64,000 bases of DNA from Bin75 sp965200435 (GTDB lineage: Bacteria > Nitrospirota > Nitrospiria > Nitrospirales > UBA8639): positions 1,922,001-1,986,000 of the forward strand of contig OZ241337.1 in NCBI GenBank assembly GCA_965200435.1, given 5' to 3'. The notes under the pieces are model-generated. The model searched no databases and was not told the origin of the DNA. It saw only the letters and a list, made by a program, of their open reading frames with translations. Of the stretch, positions 1 through 7,670 are shown piece after piece. The position numbers and the translations under genes were made by a program. Every line of letters begins with the position of its first letter. Within the stretch, counting starts at the first letter, position 1.

Positions 1-466
1 GTCTGTCGTTCGTTTCCCCCGTCCGTACTTGAACCGGGGAGGGTTCAATTTCAGTTTCAGTGGCCTTAAAACCGCGTTGTTGTATTATTTGCGTGATCAG
101 GAGTCGCATCAGGAGTCGCCCTCGCCGGCGAACGTTGCCGCGGGATATCAGGAAGCCATCGTGGACGTGTTGGTTGAAAAGTCATTTCGGGCGGTGCGTC
201 GTTATGGCGTCCCAGGATTGGCGGTGGTCGGCGGAGTCTGTGCGAATTCCCGCTTGCGGGCGACCTTGGGCGCTCGTGCGAAAAAGGAAGGGATTTGTCT
301 GGCGTTGCCGCGAATGCCTTTTTGTACGGATAATGCCGCGATGATCGCTGCTGCCGGGTGGTGGGCCTACCGGCAACAACGCTGGTCGTCGTGGGATTTG
401 GATGCCCAGCCCAGTCTGGCTATCGAGGCCATGTCACCGGGGAACAGTTCAGGCGTCACGACGTAG
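1..466 (+). CDS. tsaD: tRNA N6-adenosine threonylcarbamoyltransferase TsaD, C-terminal part
   Basis: The reading frame is open from the window edge (first full codon at base 2), so the 5' part lies outside. The protein shows the TsaD signature FSFSGLKTAL near the start, then GGVCANSRLR and a final TDNAAMIAAAG stretch. These belong to the ASKHA-fold family that transfers threonylcarbamoyl to A37 of ANN-decoding tRNAs. The frame ends at a TAG inside the region where the hflX frame is already open, so the two genes are tightly packed. It links functionally with mtaB at 25.4 kb, which methylthiolates the same t6A base. Identification is firm; only the N-terminal half is missing. Confidence 0.93.
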   Translation, partial: SVVRFPRPYLNRGGFNFSFSGLKTALLYYLRDQESHQESPSPANVAAGYQEAIVDVLVEKSFRAVRRYGVPGLAVVGGVCANSRLRATLGARAKKEGICLALPRMPFCTDNAAMIAAAGWWAYRQQRWSSWDLDAQPSLAIEAMSPGNSSGVTT

Positions 467-525
467 CGGGGCGGCGCAGTCAAAAGGGGACATCTATTCC
501 ACATGCCATTGGACATCTGACCGGG

Positions 526-2142
526 TTGAAGCCCGGACAGGTTACGCGGCTTGAACGGTTGTACCGGCGTCGTGTCCCAGTTGAAAAAGTCATTTCTCCG
601 GAACTGGCTCGCTCCTGTACGGAACTGTCGCATGAAATTCGACGGCAAATCGGCCTGCTGATCAATCGACGGGGCATCATCGAATCCGTCATTATCGGCA
701 CGGACCGTCAGTTGGTGATCCCGCAACTGGCGCGGAGCCGGTCGGGACCGCGGTTATTGCGCGGCGTGCGGTTCGTGCATACGAATCTCAACAATCAACC
801 GTTGACCAAAGACGACCTCACCGACCTCGCGCTGCTTCGCTTGGATTTGATGGCGGTGCTTGGCGTGGGCAACGAAGGGGAACCGGTGTCCATCTCGTTA
901 GCCCACCTGCTGCCGCCCAACCCGCAAGGGAAGGCGTACGAGGCATGGGCGCCGCAAAGTTTACAGACATTTCAGTTTCAGTGTGATCAGTTCGTGCAGT
1001 CACTGGAGGCTGAAATTTCCCGGGCGACTCCGGCGCTTCGCCGGACGGACAGCAGTCCCAGTGCGTTACTGGTCAGTGTCACGGAGAGGAACTGCGTCGA
1101 CCAGGAAGAACGGCTGTGGGAATGCCGGGAATTGGCAACGTCGCAAGGCATTCAGGTCGTCGGTACCATGGTCCAACGATTGCCTCATATCAATCCCAAG
1201 TACGTGTTGGGGATGGGAAAGATTACCGAAGTAATCATCCACGCGCTGCAAAGCGGGGCCGATATGTTGATTTTCGACCGTGACCTGACGCCGACCCAGA
1301 TCCGGTCGTTATCCGAGATGATCGAGTTGAAGGTTATCGACCGGACGCAATTGATCCTGGATATTTTTGCAAGCCGGGCGCATTCCCGTGCCGGGAAAAT
1401 TCAAGTGGAACTGGCACAGCTCAAGTACCTGTTGCCCCGCTTGTCTCAATCCAGCACAGCGTTCTCGCGTTTGAGGGGAGGCATCGGGGCACGAGGACCC
1501 GGCGAAACCAAACTGGAAACCGACCTGAGGCGAATACGGGACCGGATTCATCATCTCGAACGCGAGTTGAGGGATTTGAGCCGTCAACGGGAGCAGCAGC
1601 GGCCCCGGCGCCTGCGCCAGGGGATTCAGGTCGTGTCGCTCATCGGCTATACCAATGCCGGGAAATCCACTTTGCTGAACACCTTGACCAACAGCCACGT
1701 CTCGGCCAAAAATCAGCCGTTTGAAACCTTGGATACCATTAATCGGCGGCTCAGACTTCCTGCAGGCCGGAACGTGATTCTGACCGATACCGTCGGGTTC
1801 ATTCGAGATCTGCCACAGGATCTCCTCGAAGCCTTTCGCACGACGCTCGACGAACTACGCCAAGCCAACCTGCTGGTGCACGTGGTGGACGCGACCGCCT
1901 CTGATCGCGATCAGCAAATACACGTTGTCGAAGGACTCTTGCATGAACTTGACCTCCAACATGTGACCCGGATTCTAGCCATGAACAAATGCGATCGCTT
2001 GCCGCCGGAAGACGTGGACGTTCTCAATCGACGTTTTCAGGCCTTTTGTGTCTCTGCCCGGCGGAAAGAGACTTTGGTCGCGTTGCAAGCCGCGATGGCC
2101 GGCGCCTTGGAAGCCGGAGTGCCTGCGGTGGAGGCAGGGTGA
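526..2142 (+). CDS. hflX: GTPase HflX
   Basis: Ribosome-associated GTPase of the Obg-HflX class. The N-terminal HflX domain has the conserved KYVLGMGKITEV segment. A glycine-rich linker RGPGETKLETDLRRIRDR precedes the G domain, with G1 GYTNAGKST (about residue 373), G3 DTVGF (about 420) and G4 NKCD (about 486). The frame is open from 358, but the part overlapping tsaD does not look like HflX. The family-like sequence begins around LKPGQ, so TTG at 526 is used; ATT codons at 496 (after AGGGGA) and 508 are alternatives. The stop overlaps the start of nth (GTGA), suggesting translational coupling. Function is secure, start uncertain. Confidence 0.93.
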   Translation: MKPGQVTRLERLYRRRVPVEKVISPELARSCTELSHEIRRQIGLLINRRGIIESVIIGTDRQLVIPQLARSRSGPRLLRGVRFVHTNLNNQPLTKDDLTDLALLRLDLMAVLGVGNEGEPVSISLAHLLPPNPQGKAYEAWAPQSLQTFQFQCDQFVQSLEAEISRATPALRRTDSSPSALLVSVTERNCVDQEERLWECRELATSQGIQVVGTMVQRLPHINPKYVLGMGKITEVIIHALQSGADMLIFDRDLTPTQIRSLSEMIELKVIDRTQLILDIFASRAHSRAGKIQVELAQLKYLLPRLSQSSTAFSRLRGGIGARGPGETKLETDLRRIRDRIHHLERELRDLSRQREQQRPRRLRQGIQVVSLIGYTNAGKSTLLNTLTNSHVSAKNQPFETLDTINRRLRLPAGRNVILTDTVGFIRDLPQDLLEAFRTTLDELRQANLLVHVVDATASDRDQQIHVVEGLLHELDLQHVTRILAMNKCDRLPPEDVDVLNRRFQAFCVSARRKETLVALQAAMAGALEAGVPAVEAG

Positions 2143-2816
2143 ACAACCGACAATCAGACGTCAGCCATCGACAATCGACAAAAACCCGTGCACGCCGTAT
2201 CCTGAAGTGCCTGCGGACGCAGGGCTCGAATGCGTTGGTAGAACTCACGTATACCAATCCCTTTGAATTGCTGGTCGCCACGATTCTGTCGGCCCAATGC
2301 ACGGATGAACGGGTGAACCGTGTGACCCCGGCGTTGTTCGCGGCCTATCCCGGATCCCGGGAACTGGCCCGTGCGTCGCAAGCGCGACTCGAGGCTTTGA
2401 TCAAACCAACGGGGTTTTATCGAAGCAAGGCGCAGCATTTAGTGAAGTGCAGTCAAGCGTTGGTTGCGCAGTTCGGGGGGATCGTGCCAAAGACCATGGA
2501 AGAATTGACGTCATTGCCCGGGGTTGGCAGAAAGACCGCCAACGTCATCTTAGGGGCCTGTTTTGACGTGCCGGCAATTGTTGTGGATACTCACGTGAAA
2601 CGCGTGGCCCAACGCTTGCATCTTACCCGGAATGCCGACCCGACCAAAATCGAGTTGGACTTGCAGGCGATCTGGCCGAACCGGGACTGGACCGAAGGCG
2701 CACAACGGATTTTGCTCCATGGCCGTTACGTCTGTCTGGCCCGGAAGCCCGAATGTGTCACCTGTGTGTTGTATGAAGACTGCCAGTGGGAAGGAAAGCG
2801 GTTGCGCCCATGTTGA
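2139..2816 (+). CDS. nth: Endonuclease III
   Basis: Base-excision-repair DNA glycosylase/AP lyase for oxidised pyrimidines. The helix-hairpin-helix LPGVGRKTANVILG (about residue 125, with the catalytic Lys) is followed by VDTHVKRV with the catalytic Asp (about 149). A C-terminal Cys cluster with C-x6-C-x2-C-x5-C spacing (about 200-217) would bind the 4Fe-4S cluster. The GTG at 2139 overlaps the hflX stop and has GAGGCAGG just upstream, which decides the start; the frame is open further upstream but only inside hflX. It gives 225 residues, a normal length. The 3' end overlaps the yicC start by 7 bases, so hflX-nth-yicC is one translationally coupled unit. Confidence 0.94.
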   Translation: MNNRQSDVSHRQSTKTRARRILKCLRTQGSNALVELTYTNPFELLVATILSAQCTDERVNRVTPALFAAYPGSRELARASQARLEALIKPTGFYRSKAQHLVKCSQALVAQFGGIVPKTMEELTSLPGVGRKTANVILGACFDVPAIVVDTHVKRVAQRLHLTRNADPTKIELDLQAIWPNRDWTEGAQRILLHGRYVCLARKPECVTCVLYEDCQWEGKRLRPC

Positions 2817-3688
2817 AAAGCATGACGGGGTTTGGAAAAAGGGAGGGGACTTGCCACGGGCTCGCCGTGACCGTAGAACTCCGGTCGGTGAATCATCGAT
2901 TCCGGGAAATCGTCATCCGGATACCCAAAGGGGGGCTGGAATGGGAAGAAGAATTGAAGGCGCTGGTGGCCCGGAAATGTCGTCGCGGGAGAATCGATCT
3001 CGTCGTTGCCTATGGAAAAGGTCGTGAACGTGTCAAAGAGGTGACGCTTGATCGTCACTTGGCGCGTCGCTATCATCGGGTACTCGAAGATTTACGACGG
3101 GACTTTCGGTTGGGAGGACAGATCGACATCGGGCTGTTGGCATCATTCCGGGAAATGTTTCACATTGCCGAGGCGGCAATCGACGACAAACACATGATCC
3201 GGGTCGTCAAGCGGCTCACATCGGGTGTGCTGGCGGACCTTGACCGCATGCGGTCAAAAGAGGGAAAAGCCCTGCAGACCGACATCGCGAAACGACTCAA
3301 GAAGATTCGAGAGATTCACCGGTCGATTCAGCGACGTCTGCCTCTGGTCGTCAAAGGCCTTCAAGAACGTATGCGAGCGCGCGTGCAGGCGTTGACCGGC
3401 TCGGGAGTCGAGCCGGAGACGTGGCTTAACAAGGAATTGGCGCTCCTTGCCGACCGGTGCGACGTGACCGAAGAACTCATCCGGTTTCGGAGCCATGACA
3501 CACAATTCGAAGAGATGTTAAAGCAACGGGAGCCGGTCGGCAGGCAGTTGGATTTTTTGTTGCAGGAAATGGGGCGTGAGGTGAACACGATAGGGTCCAA
3601 GGCCAATGATGCAGAAATCTCGCGGCACGTCGTTCAACTCAAAAGCGAACTGGAAAAGATTCGTGAGCAGGTGCAAAATGTGGAATAG
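2810..3688 (+). CDS. yicC: YicC family endoribonuclease-type protein
   Basis: About 292 residues starting MLKSMTGFGK, the hallmark YicC N-terminus, with the family ELRSVNHRF motif next and a charged C-terminal helical region ending in KSELEKIREQVQN. YicC/YloC proteins are RNA endonucleases acting in RNA turnover. The ATG at 2810 overlaps the nth stop. Followed after 26 bases by gmk, the usual YicC neighbour in many bacteria, then rpoZ and coaBC. Function is assigned from family; no catalytic residues are claimed here. Confidence 0.92.
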   Translation: MLKSMTGFGKREGTCHGLAVTVELRSVNHRFREIVIRIPKGGLEWEEELKALVARKCRRGRIDLVVAYGKGRERVKEVTLDRHLARRYHRVLEDLRRDFRLGGQIDIGLLASFREMFHIAEAAIDDKHMIRVVKRLTSGVLADLDRMRSKEGKALQTDIAKRLKKIREIHRSIQRRLPLVVKGLQERMRARVQALTGSGVEPETWLNKELALLADRCDVTEELIRFRSHDTQFEEMLKQREPVGRQLDFLLQEMGREVNTIGSKANDAEISRHVVQLKSELEKIREQVQNVE

Positions 3689-3714
3689 ATCTTTGTGCCG
3701 GGAAGGCTTGCCGG

Positions 3715-4356
3715 ATGTCGGTTAACGGTGTGTTGGTCGTGGTGTCGGGGCCTTCGGGTGTCGGAAAGAGCACGTTGTGCAAAAATATAGTGACCCTGGT
3801 GCCGAGGACCACGTTTTCGGTGTCTTATACGACCAGGCGCCCGAGGCCAGGCGAGCGAGAGGGGGGCGAGTATTGTTTTGTGAATGATGAGACGTTTCAG
3901 GATCTGATCCGGGAGGAAGCGTTCGTCGAGTGGGCGGAAGTGTACGGCCACAAGTACGGTACCCCGAAACAGCCGTTGCTGGAGGCCCTGCATAAAGGAA
4001 TCGACGTGTTATTGGATATCGATGCGCAGGGAGCCAAGCAAATTATGGAACGCTTTGCAGGAGCCGTGTACGTGTTCGTGGCCCCGCCGTCGCTTGAAAT
4101 TCTTCGCAAACGGTCCTGTCGGCGAGCCGCGGATACCCCGGAAGAAATCGAGCGTCGTTTGCAAAAAGCGAGTGATGAAATAGCCAATTTCAAAGCCTAT
4201 CATTACTTCGTTCGAAATGAAGAACTCCTGCAGGCGACGAAAGAATTGGAGTCCATCATTCTGGCCGAGCGGTTGAAGACCAACCGGTTGGACCCTGAAT
4301 GGCTTGTGGAAAACGGGTTGATCGAACCCGAGACGATGAAGAAGAGTGCTCTATAA
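3715..4356 (+). CDS. gmk: Guanylate kinase
   Basis: Phosphorylates GMP to GDP with ATP. The Walker A motif GPSGVGKST lies at residues 11-19. The GMP-binding region has SYTTRRPRPGE and the following EYCFV, and DIDAQGAKQI is the conserved segment after the NMP-binding domain. The length of 213 residues is normal for the family. It sits between yicC and rpoZ in a conserved order linking nucleotide metabolism with the RNA polymerase omega subunit. Confidence 0.96.
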   Translation: MSVNGVLVVVSGPSGVGKSTLCKNIVTLVPRTTFSVSYTTRRPRPGEREGGEYCFVNDETFQDLIREEAFVEWAEVYGHKYGTPKQPLLEALHKGIDVLLDIDAQGAKQIMERFAGAVYVFVAPPSLEILRKRSCRRAADTPEEIERRLQKASDEIANFKAYHYFVRNEELLQATKELESIILAERLKTNRLDPEWLVENGLIEPETMKKSAL

Positions 4357-4377
4357 TCTACCAAAGGAGTTTCAATC

Positions 4378-4746
4378 ATGATTGATACGCTTCCACTGCT
4401 TCCGGACGATAGACACGGCAAGTTCGATTCTCGCTATCGGGTCGTGCTGGTTGCCGCTCAACGGGCGAAACAGTTCATGCGTGGGACCACGCAATCTCAC
4501 ACGAGTAAATTTACCAAAGAAACCTCCATGGCTCTCGAGGAAGTGTTGGGAGACAATGTGAAGTACTTGGTGGGCCAAGAAGCTCGTGAGGCCCTTCGTG
4601 AAGCCAGGAGAGGCCTGGACCGTGAATTCAAACCGGCCATGTTGGAAGAGGCCGATGAAGATGCCAAGGAAATCAAGCAGCAGCTCAGCGTCTACGTGGA
4701 CGATTCGCCGAAGGAACCCGCCGTGGAGGCAGATCCCGAGGCGTGA
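4378..4746 (+). CDS. rpoZ: RNA polymerase omega subunit
   Basis: A 122-residue small acidic protein with an omega-type segment: VVLVAAQRAKQFMRG, then K-rich and TSMALEEVLG (matching the family 'K.t.iAleEi..gki' pattern). It aids assembly of the beta' subunit. The gene has AAAGGAG shortly before the ATG at 4378 and lies 21 bases after gmk. The C-terminal 45 residues are acidic and longer than in E. coli omega. Downstream begins a repeat-filled gap, so the co-transcribed block probably ends here or reads through to coaBC. Confidence 0.85.
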   Translation: MIDTLPLLPDDRHGKFDSRYRVVLVAAQRAKQFMRGTTQSHTSKFTKETSMALEEVLGDNVKYLVGQEAREALREARRGLDREFKPAMLEEADEDAKEIKQQLSVYVDDSPKEPAVEADPEA

Positions 4747-4943
4747 GAGCCGTCGGGCGGTTCTGACTCCTGCTGTCATCCCGACATCTTTAATCGGGGA
4801 TCCAGAAGTTTTGTCTTTGTATTGGTAGCAGCCGCATTTCATGCGGCTGGGAGGGTTCGCTGTCAAAAAGAAAACCAGGAGCGCACCTCCAGTCTTTCAA
4901 CAAATGACGGAACACATACAGGGATGACGGAAGGAAGGCCTAA
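4747..4943. repeat. Intergenic repeat mosaic (D hairpin, C motif)
   Basis: Before the MITE the gap contains a D-type hairpin (CCCGACATCTTTAATCGGGG near 4778), a short stem (CAGCCGCATTTCATGCGGCTG near 4830) and a C-type motif with the 'ACGGAACACATACAGGGATGACGG' pattern near 4890-4930. No gene is visible. Confidence 0.7.
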
Positions 4944-5085
4944 GGAACCTCTGATTTCGTGTGAGAGCGGGATGCAGGGCCAGGCGTCCCGGAGCGAAAC
5001 CTGAAGCGTATCAGAGAGAGAGGTGAGGGTTGAGCGAGGACCCCACGCCACCATGCGCCCGATCGTGCACGACATCAGAGGTTCC
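4944..5085 (+). mobile_element. MITE copy 1 (142 bp)
   Basis: Begins GGAACCTCTGAT and ends ATCAGAGGTTCC, a perfect 12-bp terminal inverted repeat. It is flanked by CTAA on both sides (4940-4943 and 5086-5089), a target duplication like the YTAR sites of IS5-family elements. It encodes no credible protein. Same length and interior as copies at 10426, 20529 and 53106. It sits 20 bases upstream of coaBC. Confidence 0.9.
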
Positions 5086-5104
5086 CTAACACGAAAGACC
5101 CGCG

Positions 5105-6361
5105 ATGAGTGAAAAAGCCTTACAGGACAAACGAATCGTCCTCTGTGTCACGGGCAGTATTGCAGCCTATAAAGCCGTGTCGCTGCTTCGGACGCTTATC
5201 GAAGAGAGGGCGGAGGTGTCCGTAGTCATGACGGACTCCGCCACGCAGTTCGTGGCGCCGTTGACTTTCGAAGTGTTGTCCGGCCGGCCGGTGTTGCAAC
5301 GGCTCTTTGCCGATGCCCAACCCCTGCCGCACCTGAGATCGACTGAAGGGGCTGACCTGCTTCTGGTCGCGCCGGCGACGGCGAACTGTCTGGCCAAATG
5401 TGCGCTTGGACTGGCGGATGATCTGCTGAGCACGATGTTCGTGGCCGCACAATGCCCCATCGTGATGGCCCCGGCCATGGATGGAGAAATGTGGGATCAT
5501 CCGGCCGTGATGACGCATACGCAGACGTTGCGTGACCGGGGAGTCGTGGTGTTGGAACCGGAGGACGGCCCGTTGGCGTCCGGCCTGACCGGAAAAGGAC
5601 GGTTGCCGGCAGAACACGTGATCATGGAAGCGGTGCGTTCCCGCCTGGCCATGCGGAAGGACTGGGCCGGACAGCGGGTGCTCGTTTCGGCCGGCCCCAC
5701 GCGGGAAGCGATCGATGCGGTTCGTTTTATCACGAACGCATCATCGGGAAAGATGGGATACGCGATGGCGCAAGCCGCGGCCCAACGAGGCGCGGAGGTG
5801 CTGCTCGTCAGCGGACCGACGGCGCTGGCGCCTCCACCCAACGTGACGCGCGTCCCGGTGTTGACGGCTGAGGAAATGTATCAAGATCTCGATTCCCGGT
5901 TTGCGTGGGCCACCGTCCTCGTGATGACGGCCGCGGTCGGAGACTTCCGGCCCCGGCATCCCTCCTCCGCAAAAGCTAAGAAACACGAGTGGTCCGGCGA
6001 GTCCCTGGAATTGGAGCGGACCCCGGATATTCTGCAATCGTTGTCACGAAAACGGACGCACCAGGTGCTCGTCGGCTTCGCGGCGGAATCCGAAGATCTG
6101 CTCGCGAACGGCCGCAAGAAACTACGCGAAAAAAATCTCGATTTGCTGGTGATCAACAGTATTACGGGACCGCAATCGGCATTCGGCAGCGAGACCAATG
6201 AAGTCATTTTCCTGCCTCGTCACGGAGCGCCCGTTGAAATCGAACGATTGCCGAAACGCCTCCTCGCCGACCGCATTCTGGACGCGATCAGGGAGCATGG
6301 CGTCATGTTCCCTCCCTCTCATTCCCGGCAACCGCACGAAGGAATCCGCCGGATTCTGTAA
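5105..6361 (+). CDS. coaBC: Bifunctional phosphopantothenoylcysteine decarboxylase/synthetase CoaBC (Dfp)
   Basis: Makes 4'-phosphopantetheine for coenzyme A. The CoaC flavodoxin-like domain (1-185) begins KRIVLCVTGSIAAYKA. The CoaB domain starts near residue 190 with VLVSAGPTREAIDAVRFITN and continues to the C-terminus. The length of 418 is normal. Two variations from E. coli Dfp are visible: the substrate-binding PAMN motif reads PAMD, and the ACG motif with the active Cys reads ASG (LASGLTGKGRL). As far as I recall, both occur in some other phyla, so this is probably a working variant. The MITE at 4944-5085 lies immediately upstream. Confidence 0.94.
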   Translation: MSEKALQDKRIVLCVTGSIAAYKAVSLLRTLIEERAEVSVVMTDSATQFVAPLTFEVLSGRPVLQRLFADAQPLPHLRSTEGADLLLVAPATANCLAKCALGLADDLLSTMFVAAQCPIVMAPAMDGEMWDHPAVMTHTQTLRDRGVVVLEPEDGPLASGLTGKGRLPAEHVIMEAVRSRLAMRKDWAGQRVLVSAGPTREAIDAVRFITNASSGKMGYAMAQAAAQRGAEVLLVSGPTALAPPPNVTRVPVLTAEEMYQDLDSRFAWATVLVMTAAVGDFRPRHPSSAKAKKHEWSGESLELERTPDILQSLSRKRTHQVLVGFAAESEDLLANGRKKLREKNLDLLVINSITGPQSAFGSETNEVIFLPRHGAPVEIERLPKRLLADRILDAIREHGVMFPPSHSRQPHEGIRRIL

Positions 6362-6437
6362 CATCCCAACGCCCAAGTCGCCCATTCTGTCAACGAATTG
6401 TGGAACATTTACGGGGTTGACGTGTGCCCTTCCTGAC

Positions 6438-6466
6438 TTGACACTGTCATCTTTATGGAAATAACT
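6438..6466 (+). promoter_or_regulatory. Candidate sigma-70 promoter of the low-GC trio
   Basis: TTGACA at 6438-6443 is followed after 17 bases by ATAACT. It lies just past a C-type repeat motif (6388-6424) and about 50 bases before the first ATG (6493), which has AGGGTA upstream. The -10 is a weak match. Confidence 0.4.
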
Positions 6467-6492
6467 TATCAACTAAACTAAGGGATAGGGTA

Positions 6493-6765
6493 ATGGCAGA
6501 TCTTAAGAAAAAAGTAAAAGATAGTCAGGGGAATTGGACTGAGGCTACGATTATTGAGATAGAAGAATCCACAGAACGGTTTAATAATGTAAAACTTAAA
6601 GACGGAACTGTCCTGAATGTTAAAACCACAATTCTTGAGGTCGTTCGTCTTGACCAATGGGATGATGACGGAAATCCACTCTATGGAGTCGAGTCGCAGA
6701 CCATCGTAACGCTCGGAAACTGCCCGGATGATCTGAAAAAACCTAGTGAAGAGAGTGTGAAATGA
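6493..6765 (+). CDS. Hypothetical protein, first gene of low-GC trio
   Basis: A 90-residue acidic, lysine-rich protein with no signal peptide or membrane segment. I do not recognise it. Its codons are clearly AT-richer than the flanking coaBC, suggesting transfer. It overlaps the next gene by ATGA (6762-6765), so the two are coupled. The pattern of alternating short beta-like stretches (KVKDSQGNWTEATIIEIE; VKLKDGTVLNVKT) suggests a small beta domain. The gene is preceded by an AGGGTA ribosome-binding site. Confidence 0.6.
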   Translation: MADLKKKVKDSQGNWTEATIIEIEESTERFNNVKLKDGTVLNVKTTILEVVRLDQWDDDGNPLYGVESQTIVTLGNCPDDLKKPSEESVK

Positions 6766-7271
6766 TCACGACTCCCAAGATTTCTTCTCATCCAATTATT
6801 TCTGTTCAGACAGAAAGAGAAGATGGGAAGAAAGAAAGCAGTAACAAGTATGCAATCAGTCAACCTGAGAAGGTTGCTTATATCACCAATCAAAAACAAC
6901 CATGGGCACACGACTGTTTGGAGGAAATGAAGGCACTCGATAGCCTGGCAGCAGAAGAGGGGCTTCCACCACCGGACTCTAATGCAAAAAACCTTGCCGA
7001 ATTCGTTCTCGATTCCATTGTGAAATTTCCTGACCCGTTCCCTCGACCGCAAATTTTTGTTGATGATGGCAAAGTCATTGTCTTGTATTTCATCTGGCAG
7101 TGCTCTTTCGTGTCACTGAATATTTGGTCTGATAAAATTTGGTGTCTCTCGACAATTAATAGCGAACGAAGAGAATGTCTTTGCCCACCTGAAACAAAAG
7201 ATAACGTCATAAAATATTTTTTTCTGGAATTACGTCGTTTAATGTCTAAGGCCAAACAAGAGGAGAGGTGA
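6762..7271 (+). CDS. Hypothetical protein, second gene of low-GC trio
   Basis: A 169-residue protein, unrecognised. The middle, WAHDCLEEMKALDSLAAEE, looks helical. A proline-rich linker (GLPPPDS) then leads into a probable beta-rich half (PQIFVDDGKVIVLYFIWQ ... LNIWSDKIWCLST). The C-terminus is a basic helix. The order 'short helix, PPP linker, sheet with D-G-hydrophobic-W' resembles small orphan proteins seen beside toxin-like genes, but that is only an impression. It starts inside the previous gene (ATGA) and ends one base before the third, so all three should be made from one message. Confidence 0.6.
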   Translation: MITTPKISSHPIISVQTEREDGKKESSNKYAISQPEKVAYITNQKQPWAHDCLEEMKALDSLAAEEGLPPPDSNAKNLAEFVLDSIVKFPDPFPRPQIFVDDGKVIVLYFIWQCSFVSLNIWSDKIWCLSTINSERRECLCPPETKDNVIKYFFLELRRLMSKAKQEER

Positions 7272-7670
7272 GTGTGGAGTGATGAAATTGCCCGTCGTAT
7301 TTTCGATAGCCATAAGGCAAAACATCCTATTCATCCAAGAGTTTTTAGAGAGCGAGCACCCGACACACCTATTTCAATTGATTATAAGACCAATGACAAT
7401 GAAAGGCGTTTATCACAACTCGGGCATCAAAATGCAAAAAAGAGGAACCGACAATTTTATGGGTGGGCTCTTGTCAAAACAAATTTAGTAAATAAAAACG
7501 GACGTTCACTTGTTTCAGACCCGATTCCTGGCAATCCTTATCATGCCCTTATTCGTTTAAATATTTCTTCAGATCAAGATAGTGAAATGATCAATAAAGA
7601 ATGGACACATCATTTACAAGAACTTGCCAGCTTTGCCTTCCAATTTATGCCCGCTTTTCCAAACAAATAA
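7272..7670 (+). CDS. Hypothetical protein, third gene of low-GC trio
   Basis: A 132-residue protein beginning at GTG 7272 directly after the TGA of the preceding gene; GAGGAGAGG upstream is a strong ribosome-binding site and fixes the start. The protein is rich in His, Arg and Asn with segments such as HPRVFRERAPDTPISIDYK and FYGWALVKTNLV. I do not recognise the family. It is basic, and the last gene of the unit. No membrane segment is present. Followed by a repeat-rich gap. Confidence 0.6.
   Translation: MWSDEIARRIFDSHKAKHPIHPRVFRERAPDTPISIDYKTNDNERRLSQLGHQNAKKRNRQFYGWALVKTNLVNKNGRSLVSDPIPGNPYHALIRLNISSDQDSEMINKEWTHHLQELASFAFQFMPAFPNK

Noticed and set aside
4863..5075. Similar leftward frames inside several MITE copies (also about 53103-53363 and 58948-59268)
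   Set aside because: They arise from the shared MITE sequence, have no good ribosome-binding site and run past the element ends into unrelated sequence. Not treated as genes.
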